The notes under the pieces were generated by a model. The model did not search any database. It was not told where the DNA came from and was given only the letters and a program-made list of their open reading frames with translations. From contig NZ_ARYJ01000001.1 in the NCBI RefSeq assembly GCF_000685215.1, forward strand, positions 372,001-436,000: DNA of 64,000 bases, read 5' to 3'. Positions 10,366 through 18,752 of the stretch are shown here, piece by piece. This DNA is from Hyphomonas jannaschiana VP2. Its GTDB lineage: Bacteria > Pseudomonadota > Alphaproteobacteria > Caulobacterales > Hyphomonadaceae. Within the stretch, counting starts at the first letter, position 1; the number at the start of each line of letters is the position of its first letter. The translations under genes and the position numbers were made by a program.

Positions 10366-11250
10366 CTAGTCGCCAAGCCCGCCATCGGTGCCGGGCAGCG
10401 GCACCTTCCCGTCCGGCGTCCGTTCGGCCTGTGAGGAATAGGCATGCGTGGCCGCCTTTTCCTTCGCCTCCTGGCGCTCGCGCAGTTCGTCCGAGAACGC
10501 GCTGGCGAACACACCGGCCGGAAGCGCCACCACACCGATGCCTGCAATCGCGATGACCGACGCGAACATCCGGCCCAGCGGCGTCACCGGGTAAACGTCG
10601 CCATAGCCCACCGTGGTCAGCGTTGCGATGGCCCACCAGATGGCACGGGGAATCGAGGCGAAGCTTTCCTGCTGTTCGCCTCCGACGCCTTCGATGAAAT
10701 ACAGCGCCACCGCCGAGACATAGACCAGCACCAGTGCCATCGCGAGCGCGGTGAGAAGCTGCGTGCCGGCCCGTTTGACCGCCGCGCCGAAAATGTCGAA
10801 GGCGGGCACGAAGCGCGCAATCTTGATCAGCCGGAAGAGGCGCAGCACCCGCAGCGCAATCAGCGGTATGCCGAACCCGGCCAGCATCACGATCAGTTCC
10901 GGCAGGAAGGCCAGCAGGTCCGCGATCGAATAGAACCGCGTCATATATTTCAGCCGCCCGCCAATGCCCCGGTATTCCGGGTCCAGTCCGGCCACGAAGA
11001 CCCGCAGCACATATTCCACCGCGAAGGCGAACACGACGAAGATGTTGAATACGCGGAACACGGCCCGCCATTCGGCTTGCGAATTCAGGGCCGGTTCGGT
11101 TTCCAGTGCCAGGAACACGAAGCTCAGCAGGACCAGCGCAACAATGAAGAGGTTGGTGACCGAGATGCTACGCAGGCGCGCTTCGGGCACCAGCTCCTGA
11201 TAGAGCTTGTAGCGCAGCCCCTTCTGCACCATCAGCTGCTGCACTGCCAT
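10366..11250 (-). CDS. Voltage-gated-type potassium channel, six-TM ion transport protein
   Basis: A 294-residue member of the ion-transport superfamily. The selectivity filter TTVGYGD sits near residue 215 between a pore helix (SIPRAIWWAIATL) and the last membrane helix (FASVIAIAGIGVVALPAGVF). The preceding half has four hydrophobic helices. The S4-like helix is arginine-spaced (LIALRVLRLFRLIKIARF), which suggests a voltage sensor. This predicts a tetrameric inner-membrane K+ channel. A short charged C-tail follows, with no RCK domain, unlike Kch. It lies 28 bases downstream of pheT on the same strand and may be read through from it, but it is probably unrelated in function. Confidence 0.92.
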   Translation of the reverse strand: MAVQQLMVQKGLRYKLYQELVPEARLRSISVTNLFIVALVLLSFVFLALETEPALNSQAEWRAVFRVFNIFVVFAFAVEYVLRVFVAGLDPEYRGIGGRLKYMTRFYSIADLLAFLPELIVMLAGFGIPLIALRVLRLFRLIKIARFVPAFDIFGAAVKRAGTQLLTALAMALVLVYVSAVALYFIEGVGGEQQESFASIPRAIWWAIATLTTVGYGDVYPVTPLGRMFASVIAIAGIGVVALPAGVFASAFSDELRERQEAKEKAATHAYSSQAERTPDGKVPLPGTDGGLGD

Positions 11251-11278
11251 TGCCTGCCTCGCTGCGTTCCCCTGCTGC

Positions 11279-13672
11279 CTATCCCCTTAGCACACCGCCG
11301 CAGCCTTTGGCGACGGCCGCCACGACCTTGTCCATCAGGGCCTGGATGTCTTCATCCTTCAGCTTTTCCTTCGGCTGGATCGTGATCTCGAACGCGACCG
11401 ACTTCTTGTCTTCCGGCACGCCCTTGCCCTGATAGACGTCAAAGACTTCCACCTGGTCGATCAGCTGCTTGTCGGCGCCCTTGGCGAAGCGGACCAGGTC
11501 GGCCGCCGGTACGGTCTCGTCGACCACGAACGCCATGTCGCGCCGGATCGGTGTCAGCTCCGACCGTTCGAGCACGGACTTGGTCTTGGTCGCTTTCGTC
11601 TTCATCAGCGGCAGTGCGTTGAGATTCAGTTCGAAGCCGAAGGCCGGGCCTTCCACATCCAGCTGCTTCAGCACACCCGGGTGCAGCGCGCCGAAATGCG
11701 CAACCGTCACCTTCGGGCCGAGCTTCAGCGCAGCGGCCTGCCCCGGATGCCAGTGCGGCTGAGTCGGCGGGGCGACCTGGAACCGGTCCCCCGGCTGGCC
11801 GAGCGCCTCGAGCACCGCGAACAGGTCTGCCTTCGCGGCGTAGGAATCGTAAGGCTTCGGCGCGCCCTGCCAGTGGCGTTCGGCCACCGGGCGGACAAGC
11901 GCCGCCACGACCGTGCGCTGATCGTCCGGGCCATCGCCCAGATAGATCGGGCCTGCCTCGAAGAAGCGGGCGCCGGGCTCACCCCGGTTGGCCGCGCGCT
12001 GAGCAGCGCCAGCCAGGTTTGCCAGGATCGACGGGCGCATCTGGTTGAGATCGCTCGCCACCGGGTTCGCAACCGTCAGGCTGTCCGGCGTCTTTCCGAA
12101 CAGGGCCGCATTCGCCTTCGACATGAAGCTCCACGTCACCGCCTCAAGGAAGCCCCGCGCGGCCAGCACGCGCCGCGCCGTGCGCACCCGCGCCTGGATC
12201 GGCGTCGTGATCGCGCGCACGCCGCCCTCCGGTGCCGGCAGTGATGTCGTCGGCAGTTGGTCGTAACCAACCATGCGGGCAATTTCTTCCACAATGTCAG
12301 CCGACTGTTCCATATCGAACCGGAAGCTCGGCGGCATCAGATACCAGGCATCGCCGGCATCTTCGACGGAGAACTCAAGGTCCTTCAGGATACGGCGCAT
12401 ATCGGCGCTCTTCACCTTCAGACCGGTCAGGCGCTCCACGTCGGCCGGATAGAACGTCACCTTGTCTGCGCGGGCCGGGATCATGCCCGCGACATTCGCC
12501 TTGGACACCGTGCCGCCGCCGAATTCCACGATCAGCGCGAGCGCGAGGTTCAGGCCATCGACACAGGATTGCGGATCGACGCCGCGCTCGAACCGGTAGC
12601 GCGCATCGGAATGGATGCCGGTTGCGCGGCCCGTGCGGGCGGTGCGCAGCGGATCGAACCAGGCGCTCTCGATGAACACGTCTGTCGTCTCGGCCGAAAC
12701 CGCCGTCGACTCGCCGCCCATCACACCGCCAAGGCCGATGGCGCCGCTGTCGTCAGCGATGACGCACATCTCTTCGCCGATGTCATAGGTCTTGCCGTCA
12801 ATGGCGACCAGCTTCTCGCCCTTCTTGCCGAGGCGCGCCGTGACAGCGCCCTGCAGCTTGGCCGCATCATAGGCGTGCAGCGGGCGGGCGCGATCGAGCG
12901 AGATGAAGTTCGTGACATCCACCAACAGCGAACGCGGCTGGATGCCGACAGCTTTCAGGCGCTGCTGCATCCAGTCCGGCGACGGACCATTCTTCACGCC
13001 TTTCACCAGCGCGCCCGCGAACATCGGACAGGCTTCCTTGGCCTCAAGTCTGATCTCGATCGGGCAGTCGAAGCTGCCGGAGACTTTCTTCACATCATTG
13101 GGAATGAACCGCCCTGCCCCGGCCGCGGCGAGGTCGCGCGCAATGCCCTGCACGCCCAGCCAGTCCGGACGGTTCGGCGTCACTTCGAAATCGATCACCG
13201 GATCGGCAAGGCCCAGCGCCTCGGCCGCCGGCGTGCCGAGCGGGATCGAGTCGTCGAGATCGGCAATGCCGTCATGATCCTCGCCGGCTTCAATCTCCTT
13301 GGTGGAGCACATCATGCCATGACTTTCGACGCCGCGGATCGCACGCGGCTTCTTGTCGAGCGCGAAGTCCAGCCCCGGAATATATGTGCCGAGCGGCGCA
13401 TAGATCGCCGTCATCCCGGCACGGGCATTCGGTGCGCCGCAGACGATCTGCTTCATGCCGTCCACGGTTTCCACCTTGCACACGCGCAGCTTGTCCGCAT
13501 CCGGATGCGGTTCGGCCTCGATCACCTTGCACACGGTGAAGTCTTTCAGCTTCTCGCGCGGGTCATGCACGTCCTCGACCTCGAGGCCGGCCTTCTGCAT
13601 GCAGGCCAGAATCTCCTCCAGCGTCGCCTTGGAGGCGATGTGGTCGCTCAGCCAGGAAAGGGTGAATTTCAT
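11279..13672 (-). CDS. pheT: Phenylalanine--tRNA ligase beta subunit
   Basis: The 797-residue beta subunit of the alpha2-beta2 PheRS. In order it shows the N-terminal EMAP/OB tRNA-binding domain (about 40-150, VCKVIEAEPHPDADKLRVC), the B3/B4 editing domain (DVTNFISLDRARPLHAYDA), the B5 domain with MVGYDQLP, and the C-terminal ferredoxin-fold anticodon-binding domain (RRDMAFVVDETVPAADLV). Length is normal. It does not directly follow pheS: an ASCH-domain gene and a membrane-anchored unknown lie between, all on one strand with tiny gaps, so one transcript is likely. Confidence 0.98.
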   Translation of the reverse strand: MKFTLSWLSDHIASKATLEEILACMQKAGLEVEDVHDPREKLKDFTVCKVIEAEPHPDADKLRVCKVETVDGMKQIVCGAPNARAGMTAIYAPLGTYIPGLDFALDKKPRAIRGVESHGMMCSTKEIEAGEDHDGIADLDDSIPLGTPAAEALGLADPVIDFEVTPNRPDWLGVQGIARDLAAAGAGRFIPNDVKKVSGSFDCPIEIRLEAKEACPMFAGALVKGVKNGPSPDWMQQRLKAVGIQPRSLLVDVTNFISLDRARPLHAYDAAKLQGAVTARLGKKGEKLVAIDGKTYDIGEEMCVIADDSGAIGLGGVMGGESTAVSAETTDVFIESAWFDPLRTARTGRATGIHSDARYRFERGVDPQSCVDGLNLALALIVEFGGGTVSKANVAGMIPARADKVTFYPADVERLTGLKVKSADMRRILKDLEFSVEDAGDAWYLMPPSFRFDMEQSADIVEEIARMVGYDQLPTTSLPAPEGGVRAITTPIQARVRTARRVLAARGFLEAVTWSFMSKANAALFGKTPDSLTVANPVASDLNQMRPSILANLAGAAQRAANRGEPGARFFEAGPIYLGDGPDDQRTVVAALVRPVAERHWQGAPKPYDSYAAKADLFAVLEALGQPGDRFQVAPPTQPHWHPGQAAALKLGPKVTVAHFGALHPGVLKQLDVEGPAFGFELNLNALPLMKTKATKTKSVLERSELTPIRRDMAFVVDETVPAADLVRFAKGADKQLIDQVEVFDVYQGKGVPEDKKSVAFEITIQPKEKLKDEDIQALMDKVVAAVAKGCGGVLRG

Positions 13673-13675
13673 CGT

Positions 13676-14296
13676 CTATTCCAGTTCGGGATCTAATGCG
13701 TCTTGAACCTGACTGACCGGCGAAGGGTTCTCAGACAGGTTCTCAAAAATATCTTCTTCGCTGCGCGTGCAGGCCTTCACACGCCGGGCGGGTGAGTTCT
13801 TCGACAGGCCTTCAACTTCCCAGCAGCGTTTGAACACAGAGCAATAGCAGACCAGCATGGTCAGCTCGCCCCACTTGTCAGCCGTTTCCGCCTGCACGGC
13901 CGGGCTGATGGCGTCCGCCGGCCAGGAAATCCGCAAGGCGTTGATCGTTTCCCCCGGCGCGACAGCGCGCCCGACCATGCTCGTCCATGACAGGTCGTAA
14001 CCGCCCGGCAGCGTTTCACGATAGGCATCAAGACTGTCCAGCCGTTCGTCATCTTCCAGTATGTCGACCGATTCGATCAGCGCCGGCCCGACACCGCTGT
14101 TGCGGAACCGGACACCAATGTCGCGGACATGCGGTTCTGTGGAGACATATCCATCGGCCTGCAGCACCGGGTAGACAGAGCCGTGCTGCTGGGCCCGCAT
14201 GACGCGGCCCTGGTCCCAGGCAATGAAGACCGCGAGCGCGCTGGTCACCACCGCGCAGATCGCAATCACCATTTCAACCTTGTTGCCTGTGCCCAT
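13676..14296 (-). CDS. Membrane-anchored protein of unknown function between pheS and pheT
   Basis: I do not recognise this 206-residue protein. A single N-terminal hydrophobic helix (about residues 8-26) is followed by a soluble domain that starts with QHGSVYPVLQADG and continues with alternating strands (VRFRNSGVGPALIESVDIL). This resembles the beta-rich extracytoplasmic part of small one-TM proteins. The C-terminal third contains several cysteines (MLVCYCSVFKRCWEVEG) and an acidic tail. The stop lies 3 bases before the pheT start and the start lies 9 bases after the ASCH stop, so it is part of the pheS-pheT transcript. No catalytic motif is visible. Confidence 0.75.
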   Translation of the reverse strand: MGTGNKVEMVIAICAVVTSALAVFIAWDQGRVMRAQQHGSVYPVLQADGYVSTEPHVRDIGVRFRNSGVGPALIESVDILEDDERLDSLDAYRETLPGGYDLSWTSMVGRAVAPGETINALRISWPADAISPAVQAETADKWGELTMLVCYCSVFKRCWEVEGLSKNSPARRVKACTRSEEDIFENLSENPSPVSQVQDALDPELE

Positions 14297-14305
14297 GCCC
14301 GCCTC

Positions 14306-14755
14306 CTACGCCACGGCCCCGGCGCGTTCCTGCGCGAGGTGCTGAGGGGCCGCCGCCGCGAACGCGTCATCGAGAACTTTCTCCAGACGGAAGGTTTCAA
14401 AGAACACATCCATGTCTTCTGCGAACACGCCATTCCGGGTGAAATACTCCCGGTGCGCACGCTGCCAGTAGTCGAGACTGAGATCGCCCTCGCCTTCCAG
14501 CGCAGCCAGTTCCTCTGTCACGTCAGCGAATTTCATACGCGTGACCGTTTCGGTTTGCAGGATCGCAACCCGTCGGCCATCGCCGCTCATCAGGTAGCCG
14601 CGCTCACCCTCCACCGGCACTGGCTGGATGCCTGTGTCGCTGCAGGTGGCGGTCTTCACACCCGCCACGATCAGCGCCGCCAGACGGTCGGCCAGTTCGG
14701 GGCCATCCCCGAAAGTCCATTCCGGCAGATCAGAGGAGGAAGGGCTCGCCGTCAC
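14306..14755 (-). CDS. ASCH-domain protein, translationally coupled to pheS
   Basis: A 149-residue protein of the ASCH superfamily, a PUA-like fold thought to bind RNA or nucleotides. Visible family features are [17 protein letters not shown], then the VKTATCS stretch, the strand [16 protein letters not shown], and [16 protein letters not shown] followed by [10 protein letters not shown]. The GTG start at 14755 overlaps the pheS stop in a GTGA arrangement, and GGAGGG lies 5 bases upstream inside the pheS 3' end, so translation is coupled. The frame is open to 14932, but that extra part is the antisense-like shadow of pheS. Its place in the PheRS operon is compatible with an RNA-related role, which is inference only. 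Confidence 0.88.
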   Translation of the reverse strand: MTASPSSSDLPEWTFGDGPELADRLAALIVAGVKTATCSDTGIQPVPVEGERGYLMSGDGRRVAILQTETVTRMKFADVTEELAALEGEGDLSLDYWQRAHREYFTRNGVFAEDMDVFFETFRLEKVLDDAFAAAAPQHLAQERAGAVA

Positions 14756-15828
14756 GACAGCCCTCCGCTGACGGAGGGCGTGCTCCACGGCGCGAAGCCG
14801 TAATGGCGGGTCCATTGCGGATCGGCCTCGAAATACGGGCGCAGGTCCGGCATGCCATATTTCAGCATGGCCAGGCGGTCGATCCCCATACCGAAGGCAA
14901 AGCCCTGATATTCGTTCGGGTCGATGCCGCAATTGCGCAGCACATTCGGATGCACCATGCCGGAGCCGAGAATCTCCATCCAGCTGTCGCCGGCGCCGAT
15001 CTCGATCGTCTCGCCCTTGCGGGTGTATTTCACGTCCATCTCGGCCGACGGCTCCGTGAACGGAAAGAAGTGCGGGCGGAAGCGGGCTTCCACAGTGTCG
15101 ACTTCGAAGAAGGCTTTGACGAAATCGATCAGGCAGCCTTTCAGATGCCCCATATGGGTGCCCTTCTCGATGACGAGACCTTCGACCTGATGGAACATTG
15201 GCGTGTGCGTCGCATCCCAGTCGTTCCGGTAAACCCGGCCCGGCACGAGAATGCGGATCGGCGGCTTCTGGTCCATCATGGTGCGGATCTGCACGGGCGA
15301 GGTGTGCGTACGCAGCACTTTCGGCGTGTCGCCTTCCTGCGCCTTCATGAAGAAGGTGTCGTGCGTCTCGCGGGCCGGGTGGCCTTCAGGGAAGTTCAGC
15401 GCGGTGAAATTGTGCCAGTCGTCTTCCACGTCCGGGCCTTCGGCCACGGTGAAGCCCATGTCGCCGAAGATGGCCGCGACTTCCTCGAACACCTGCATGA
15501 CCGGGTGCAGCGCGCCAGCCTTGGGGCCTGGCGACGGCGGCAGGGTCAGGTCCAGCTTTTCGCTGGCCAGCTGTTTCTCCAGCGCCTCGGCTTCCAGCTC
15601 GGTCTTGCGGGCGGTGATCGCATCATTCACGCGGTTCTTCAGCGCGTTCAGCTTCGGGCCGTTTTCCTTGCGCTCTTCCGGGCTCATCTTGCCCAGCGAG
15701 CCCATCAGGCCGGAGACCCTGCCCTTCTTGCCAAGCTCTGCCACGCGCACCGCGTCCAGCGCTTCCAGGTCAGCCGCTGCGGCGACGGCCGCCAGCGCTT
15801 CGTTTTCGATGGTCGTAATATCGGACAA
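14752..15828 (-). CDS. pheS: Phenylalanine--tRNA ligase alpha subunit (TTG start)
   Basis: The catalytic alpha subunit of PheRS, 358 residues. The N-terminal coiled coil ([18 protein letters not shown]) precedes the class II core: motif 2 around [10 protein letters not shown] and [20 protein letters not shown], and motif 3 [17 protein letters not shown]. The start is chosen as TTG 15828, preceded by AGGGG with 7-base spacing, which yields [11 protein letters not shown], aligning with the family N-terminus. An in-frame ATG at 15912 would add 28 residues and would run through a terminator-like hairpin. The hairpin and an alternative pairing partner sit in the leader upstream of the start. Confidence 0.96.
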   Translation of the reverse strand: MSDITTIENEALAAVAAAADLEALDAVRVAELGKKGRVSGLMGSLGKMSPEERKENGPKLNALKNRVNDAITARKTELEAEALEKQLASEKLDLTLPPSPGPKAGALHPVMQVFEEVAAIFGDMGFTVAEGPDVEDDWHNFTALNFPEGHPARETHDTFFMKAQEGDTPKVLRTHTSPVQIRTMMDQKPPIRILVPGRVYRNDWDATHTPMFHQVEGLVIEKGTHMGHLKGCLIDFVKAFFEVDTVEARFRPHFFPFTEPSAEMDVKYTRKGETIEIGAGDSWMEILGSGMVHPNVLRNCGIDPNEYQGFAFGMGIDRLAMLKYGMPDLRPYFEADPQWTRHYGFAPWSTPSVSGGLS

Positions 15829-15898
15829 GGTCTTGCCCCTTTTATGTTTCCGCGGGCTTTGTAGGCGCTTCGCGGGATCATGCAAATCCGGAAACGGA

Positions 15899-15924
15899 AA
15901 AGCCCGGCACACCGGCCGGGCTTT
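15899..15924 (-). terminator. Hairpin in the pheS leader, terminator or attenuator
   Basis: A perfect 10-bp stem (AAAGCCCGGC with GCCGGGCTTT) and a 6-base loop. Read on the minus strand it is followed by TTCCGTTTCC, a modest U-rich tail. It lies 66 bases after the small basic gene and 70 bases before pheS. The 8-base stretch complementary to one arm occurs again at 15853-15860, so the descending arm could pair there instead. It may simply end the infC-rpmI-rplT transcript. Confidence 0.6.
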
Positions 15925-15989
15925 CTCTCATTCAATTCGGCGGCTGCCTTTTCAGGCGGTCACCGGCGGCGCGGGGCCTGTCAGAAAGC

Positions 15990-16151
15990 TTACTTGCCGG
16001 CAGCTTTCTTGCGGGCGATCCGTGCGCGCTTGGTGTTGCCAAACACGCGGACTTTCGCGCGCTTGCCGAGATTGGCCTTCCAGGTCGCGTTGCGGCGCTT
16101 GACGCGCGGCTTCTTCGCCGGGTGCAGAACGGAGTTCGGGGACTTCGACAT
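15990..16151 (-). CDS. Small highly basic protein, 53 residues, between rplT and pheS
   Basis: A short gene of 54 codons. The protein begins MSKSPNSVLHPAKKPRVKRR and ends ARIARKKAAGK, with about a third of residues Lys or Arg. A Shine-Dalgarno AGGAA lies 7 bases upstream of the ATG, codon use is GC-rich like the neighbours, and it starts 28 bases after the rplT stop in the same direction. Composition and position suggest an RNA- or ribosome-binding protein. I do not recognise it as a named ribosomal protein, and no fold or motif can be claimed from sequence alone. Confidence 0.78.
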   Translation of the reverse strand: MSKSPNSVLHPAKKPRVKRRNATWKANLGKRAKVRVFGNTKRARIARKKAAGK

Positions 16152-16179
16152 CGGGAAATTCCTGACTGGTCTTTATGAC

Positions 16180-16542
16180 TTAAGCGAGGGCCGCTTTGGC
16201 CTGGGCCACCAGGGCGCCGAATGCGTCCGGATCCTTGATGGCGATGTCGGACATGACTTTCCGGTCGACTTCGATGCCGGCTTTGGTCAGGCCGTTGATG
16301 AACTGCGAGTAGTTCATCTCGTCGTCGTGGATGCGGACAGCGGCGTTGATGCGCTGGATCCAGAGCGAGCGGAACTTCCGCTTTTTGACTTTACGGCCGA
16401 CATAGGCGTACTGGCCGGCTTCCCAGACGGACTGGTTGGCGATGCGGAACGTATTCTTGCGGCGGTTACGGAAACCCTTTGCCTGCTTCAGGATTTTCTT
16501 GTGGCGGGCGTGGGCAGGAACTTTAGCGCGGGAGCGGGGCAT
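16180..16542 (-). CDS. rplT: 50S ribosomal protein L20 (bL20)
   Basis: A standard 120-residue L20. The N-terminal basic extension [20 protein letters not shown] and the block [19 protein letters not shown] are diagnostic. It binds 23S rRNA early in 50S assembly and in enterobacteria represses its own operon. GGAGG precedes the ATG with good spacing. It follows rpmI after 46 bases in the usual infC-rpmI-rplT order. Confidence 0.99.
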   Translation of the reverse strand: MPRSRAKVPAHARHKKILKQAKGFRNRRKNTFRIANQSVWEAGQYAYVGRKVKKRKFRSLWIQRINAAVRIHDDEMNYSQFINGLTKAGIEVDRKVMSDIAIKDPDAFGALVAQAKAALA

Positions 16543-16588
16543 TTGAGCCTCCTTCTATCAAGATCAGTATTAAGTCAGCGACGGCGGC

Positions 16589-16789
16589 TTAGAGGCCGTA
16601 CGGCAGGAACTTTTTCACACGGGCTTCATCGGCCTTTGCACCGACGGACGTGCCGCGGTTCTGGCGGATGTACTTTGCATTGTGGCTGATCAGGCGGTGA
16701 CGCTTGCCAGCGACGCCGTGCTTCAGCTTGCCCGTTGCGGTGATCTTGAAGCGCTTTGCAGCGGCCTTCTTGGTCTTCATCTTCGGCAT
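16589..16789 (-). CDS. rpmI: 50S ribosomal protein L35 (bL35)
   Basis: A 66-residue L35, MPKMKTKKAAAKRFKITATG through HRLISHNAKYIRQNRG. The start at 16789 follows AAGGAG and matches the family N-terminus; the frame is open 18 codons further but without family similarity. The 272 bases between infC and this gene hold a strong hairpin, so rpmI-rplT may be partly uncoupled from infC. Confidence 0.98.
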   Translation of the reverse strand: MPKMKTKKAAAKRFKITATGKLKHGVAGKRHRLISHNAKYIRQNRGTSVGAKADEARVKKFLPYGL

Positions 16790-16975
16790 TTCAGTCTCCT
16801 TTTTGGTGGAGCTCGCACCCTTGCGGGCGGCCCGGTCTGTCATGAGTGGAGGGCATGCCGTTCGCCAGCACCACTCGGAAGAGGCGGCTTATGACGGATT
16901 GGGCCAAGGGAATCAAGGGGTGAAAGCGGCTGGAAATGCACTTGAAAATGCCCGGCTGCCCTGCCCCGTAACAAG

Positions 16976-17007
16976 AAGAGCCGGCAGGGTCCGCCCGGCC
17001 GGCTCTT
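16976..17007 (-). terminator. Hairpin between infC and rpmI
   Basis: A perfect 10-bp stem (AAGAGCCGGC with GCCGGCTCTT) around a 12-base loop that is itself GC-rich. It starts about 55 bases after the infC stop. The minus-strand continuation CTTGTTAC is only weakly U-rich. It may be a partial terminator or part of the structured leader that controls rpmI-rplT. Confidence 0.5.
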
Positions 17008-17061
17008 CATGGTGTATATATGGTGTTTAGACGGTGTTCTACATGGTGCACAGCGCACCAT

Positions 17062-17601
17062 TTATCGCGGTGAGAGCACCATCGTCATCTGGCGGCCTTC
17101 GAGCTTCGGTTCCAGCTCGACTTTCGCCATTTCGTCGAAGTCTTCCTTCACCCGGTTCAGCAGTTCCATGCCGAGATGCTGGTGCGCCATTTCCCGGCCG
17201 CGGAAGCGCAGGGTGACCTTCACCTTGTCGCCTGCCTCAAAGAAGCGCGTCATCGCCTTCGCTTTGACTTCATAGTCATGCACGTCGATGTTCGGACGCA
17301 TCTTGATTTCTTTGAGTTCGGAATTCTTCTGCTTCTTCTTCGCAGCGGCTTTCTTCTTCCGCTCTTCGAAACGCAGCTTGCCATAGTCGAGAATCTTGAC
17401 GACGGGGACTTCCTGGTTCGGCGAAACCTCGACTAGGTCCATACCCGCTTCGCGGGCAGCGTCGAGCGCGGCGGAAATCGGCATGACGCCCTGTTTCTCA
17501 CCGTTTTCGTCGATCAACAGGACCTTTGCGGCCCGGATGTCGTCATTTGTGCGCGGTCCCTTATCTTTCTGGGGCGCTTCGTTCATTGGTCTGCGAGCTA
17601 T
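17062..17601 (-). CDS. infC: Translation initiation factor IF-3, probable AUA start codon
   Basis: IF-3 prevents premature subunit joining and proofreads the start codon. Both domains are present: the N-domain ([31 protein letters not shown]), the basic linker ([15 protein letters not shown]), and the C-domain ([26 protein letters not shown]). The first in-frame ATG is at 17586 but has no ribosome site close by. An AUA codon at 17601 lies 6 bases after GGAGA and yields MARRP, the N-terminus common in alphaproteobacterial IF-3. A rare start codon fits the autoregulation known from E. coli infC, which uses AUU. Confidence 0.93.
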   Translation of the reverse strand: MARRPMNEAPQKDKGPRTNDDIRAAKVLLIDENGEKQGVMPISAALDAAREAGMDLVEVSPNQEVPVVKILDYGKLRFEERKKKAAAKKKQKNSELKEIKMRPNIDVHDYEVKAKAMTRFFEAGDKVKVTLRFRGREMAHQHLGMELLNRVKEDFDEMAKVELEPKLEGRQMTMVLSPR

Positions 17602-17635
17602 GGCCTGTCTCCTTTGTGGCTGTTCTCAGAATGCC

Positions 17636-17665
17636 TGAATATGCCTGTGGTTGCGGGCATATTCA
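17636..17665. repeat. Inverted repeat upstream of infC
   Basis: Perfect 10-bp arms TGAATATGCC and GGCATATTCA around a 10-base spacer, centred about 50 bases upstream of the infC start and 35 bases after the glycosyltransferase stop. There is no U-tract on either strand, so it looks more like an operator or a leader hairpin than a terminator. Confidence 0.5.
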
Positions 17666-17699
17666 AGGCTGAGCGCACTCGGCAATTTCTGGTTCCCGG

Positions 17700-18734
17700 T
17701 CAAGTGGGAAGCACACCCAGCGCCAGGATCGAGCGCCAGACCGTATCAACTTCCAGTTCCGCGAGCGTCGGGGCCGAATTGATGATCGGCGAGCGGGCGC
17801 CGCGCGGGGCCGCATGGTCGGGATTGCTTTCATTGGTGGCGAACAGGGCGACGCCCGGCGCCCCGGCAATGGCGGCCATATGCATCGGGCCGGTATCATT
17901 GCCGACGACGAAGGCAGCTTTTTCCGCCAGAGTTACAATCTGGAAGAGGTCCGTCCGGGTGACGAGGCTTTTGGCCCGCTTCTCCAGCTTCAATATGTCC
18001 TGCGCGATCTTGCCCTCGGCCTTGCCGCCGATAATCGCCGGCGTGACGCCCGCATCGGCGATCCGTTTGGCCAGTTCGGCGAACCGCTCCACCGGCCAGC
18101 GCTTGGCCTCACGGTGTTCGGACGCGCCCGGAATCAGCAGCATATAGGGCTGTTCCAGCCCAAAGTACGCGGGCTGCAGGCGCGGTGCGTCGCGCAGTTT
18201 CGGCCGCACCCAGCTGAGGTCCGGCTTCGGGAAGTTCTGGCGGTTCCAGCGCCCGTCCGGCGCGACACCCGCCACAGCCAGCTGTTCGGCCAGCCGGTCG
18301 ATCGAGTGCATGGTCGCCCGGTCCGGATTGTCGTGGAAGAAGGCCGCCTTCTCGTGGTGGCCTGACCAGAGCGGCGCCTTGCCCGTGCGGCTCAGTGCCG
18401 TGAAATAGTTTTTCGTACGCCCGGAGGTCTGGAAATCATAGATGATGTCGTATTTCGACTTGCGGATCCGGTTCAGCAGCGCCGTCGTCGCCTTCATCGT
18501 GGCGGGGCGCCCGTCGGTCTCGATCCGGTCGAAATACGGGCAATGCTTGGCAAAATCCTCGAAAGGCGGCGTCGTCAGCAGCGTGATCCGGGCCGACGGA
18601 TGGAAGTCGCGCACGGCTTTCATGGCGCCGAGCGCCAGCACAAAGTCACCGAGCGCGCTCAGCTTGATGACCAGTACTTCCTTTGCGCCAGCCCCCGGAT
18701 TGACCGGGCTGGCCAGTTTTGCGGTTTTCGCCAT
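17700..18734 (-). CDS. Glycosyltransferase family 9 (heptosyltransferase-like)
   Basis: A 344-residue GT-B enzyme like the ADP-heptose:LPS heptosyltransferases. The N-terminal domain starts with VLVIKLSALGDFVLALGAM, the family glycine-rich loop after strand 1. The C-terminal donor domain has the segment LLIPGASEHREAKRWP and the motif VVGNDTGPMHMAAIAG, which is diagnostic for GT9. It should add heptose or a related sugar to the lipopolysaccharide core on the cytoplasmic face. It lies 18 bases after the GT4 gene, so the two form a small envelope-sugar operon. The exact acceptor is unknown. Confidence 0.9.
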   Translation of the reverse strand: MAKTAKLASPVNPGAGAKEVLVIKLSALGDFVLALGAMKAVRDFHPSARITLLTTPPFEDFAKHCPYFDRIETDGRPATMKATTALLNRIRKSKYDIIYDFQTSGRTKNYFTALSRTGKAPLWSGHHEKAAFFHDNPDRATMHSIDRLAEQLAVAGVAPDGRWNRQNFPKPDLSWVRPKLRDAPRLQPAYFGLEQPYMLLIPGASEHREAKRWPVERFAELAKRIADAGVTPAIIGGKAEGKIAQDILKLEKRAKSLVTRTDLFQIVTLAEKAAFVVGNDTGPMHMAAIAGAPGVALFATNESNPDHAAPRGARSPIINSAPTLAELEVDTVWRSILALGVLPT

Positions 18735-18752
18735 GCCTACCTCGTCGGTCCC

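Noticed and set aside
12257-13696. Long plus-strand open frame of 479 codons opposite pheT
   Set aside because: It is antisense to an unmistakable pheT, has a His/Arg/Ala-rich composition typical of the reverse frame of GC-rich genes, and shows no motif.
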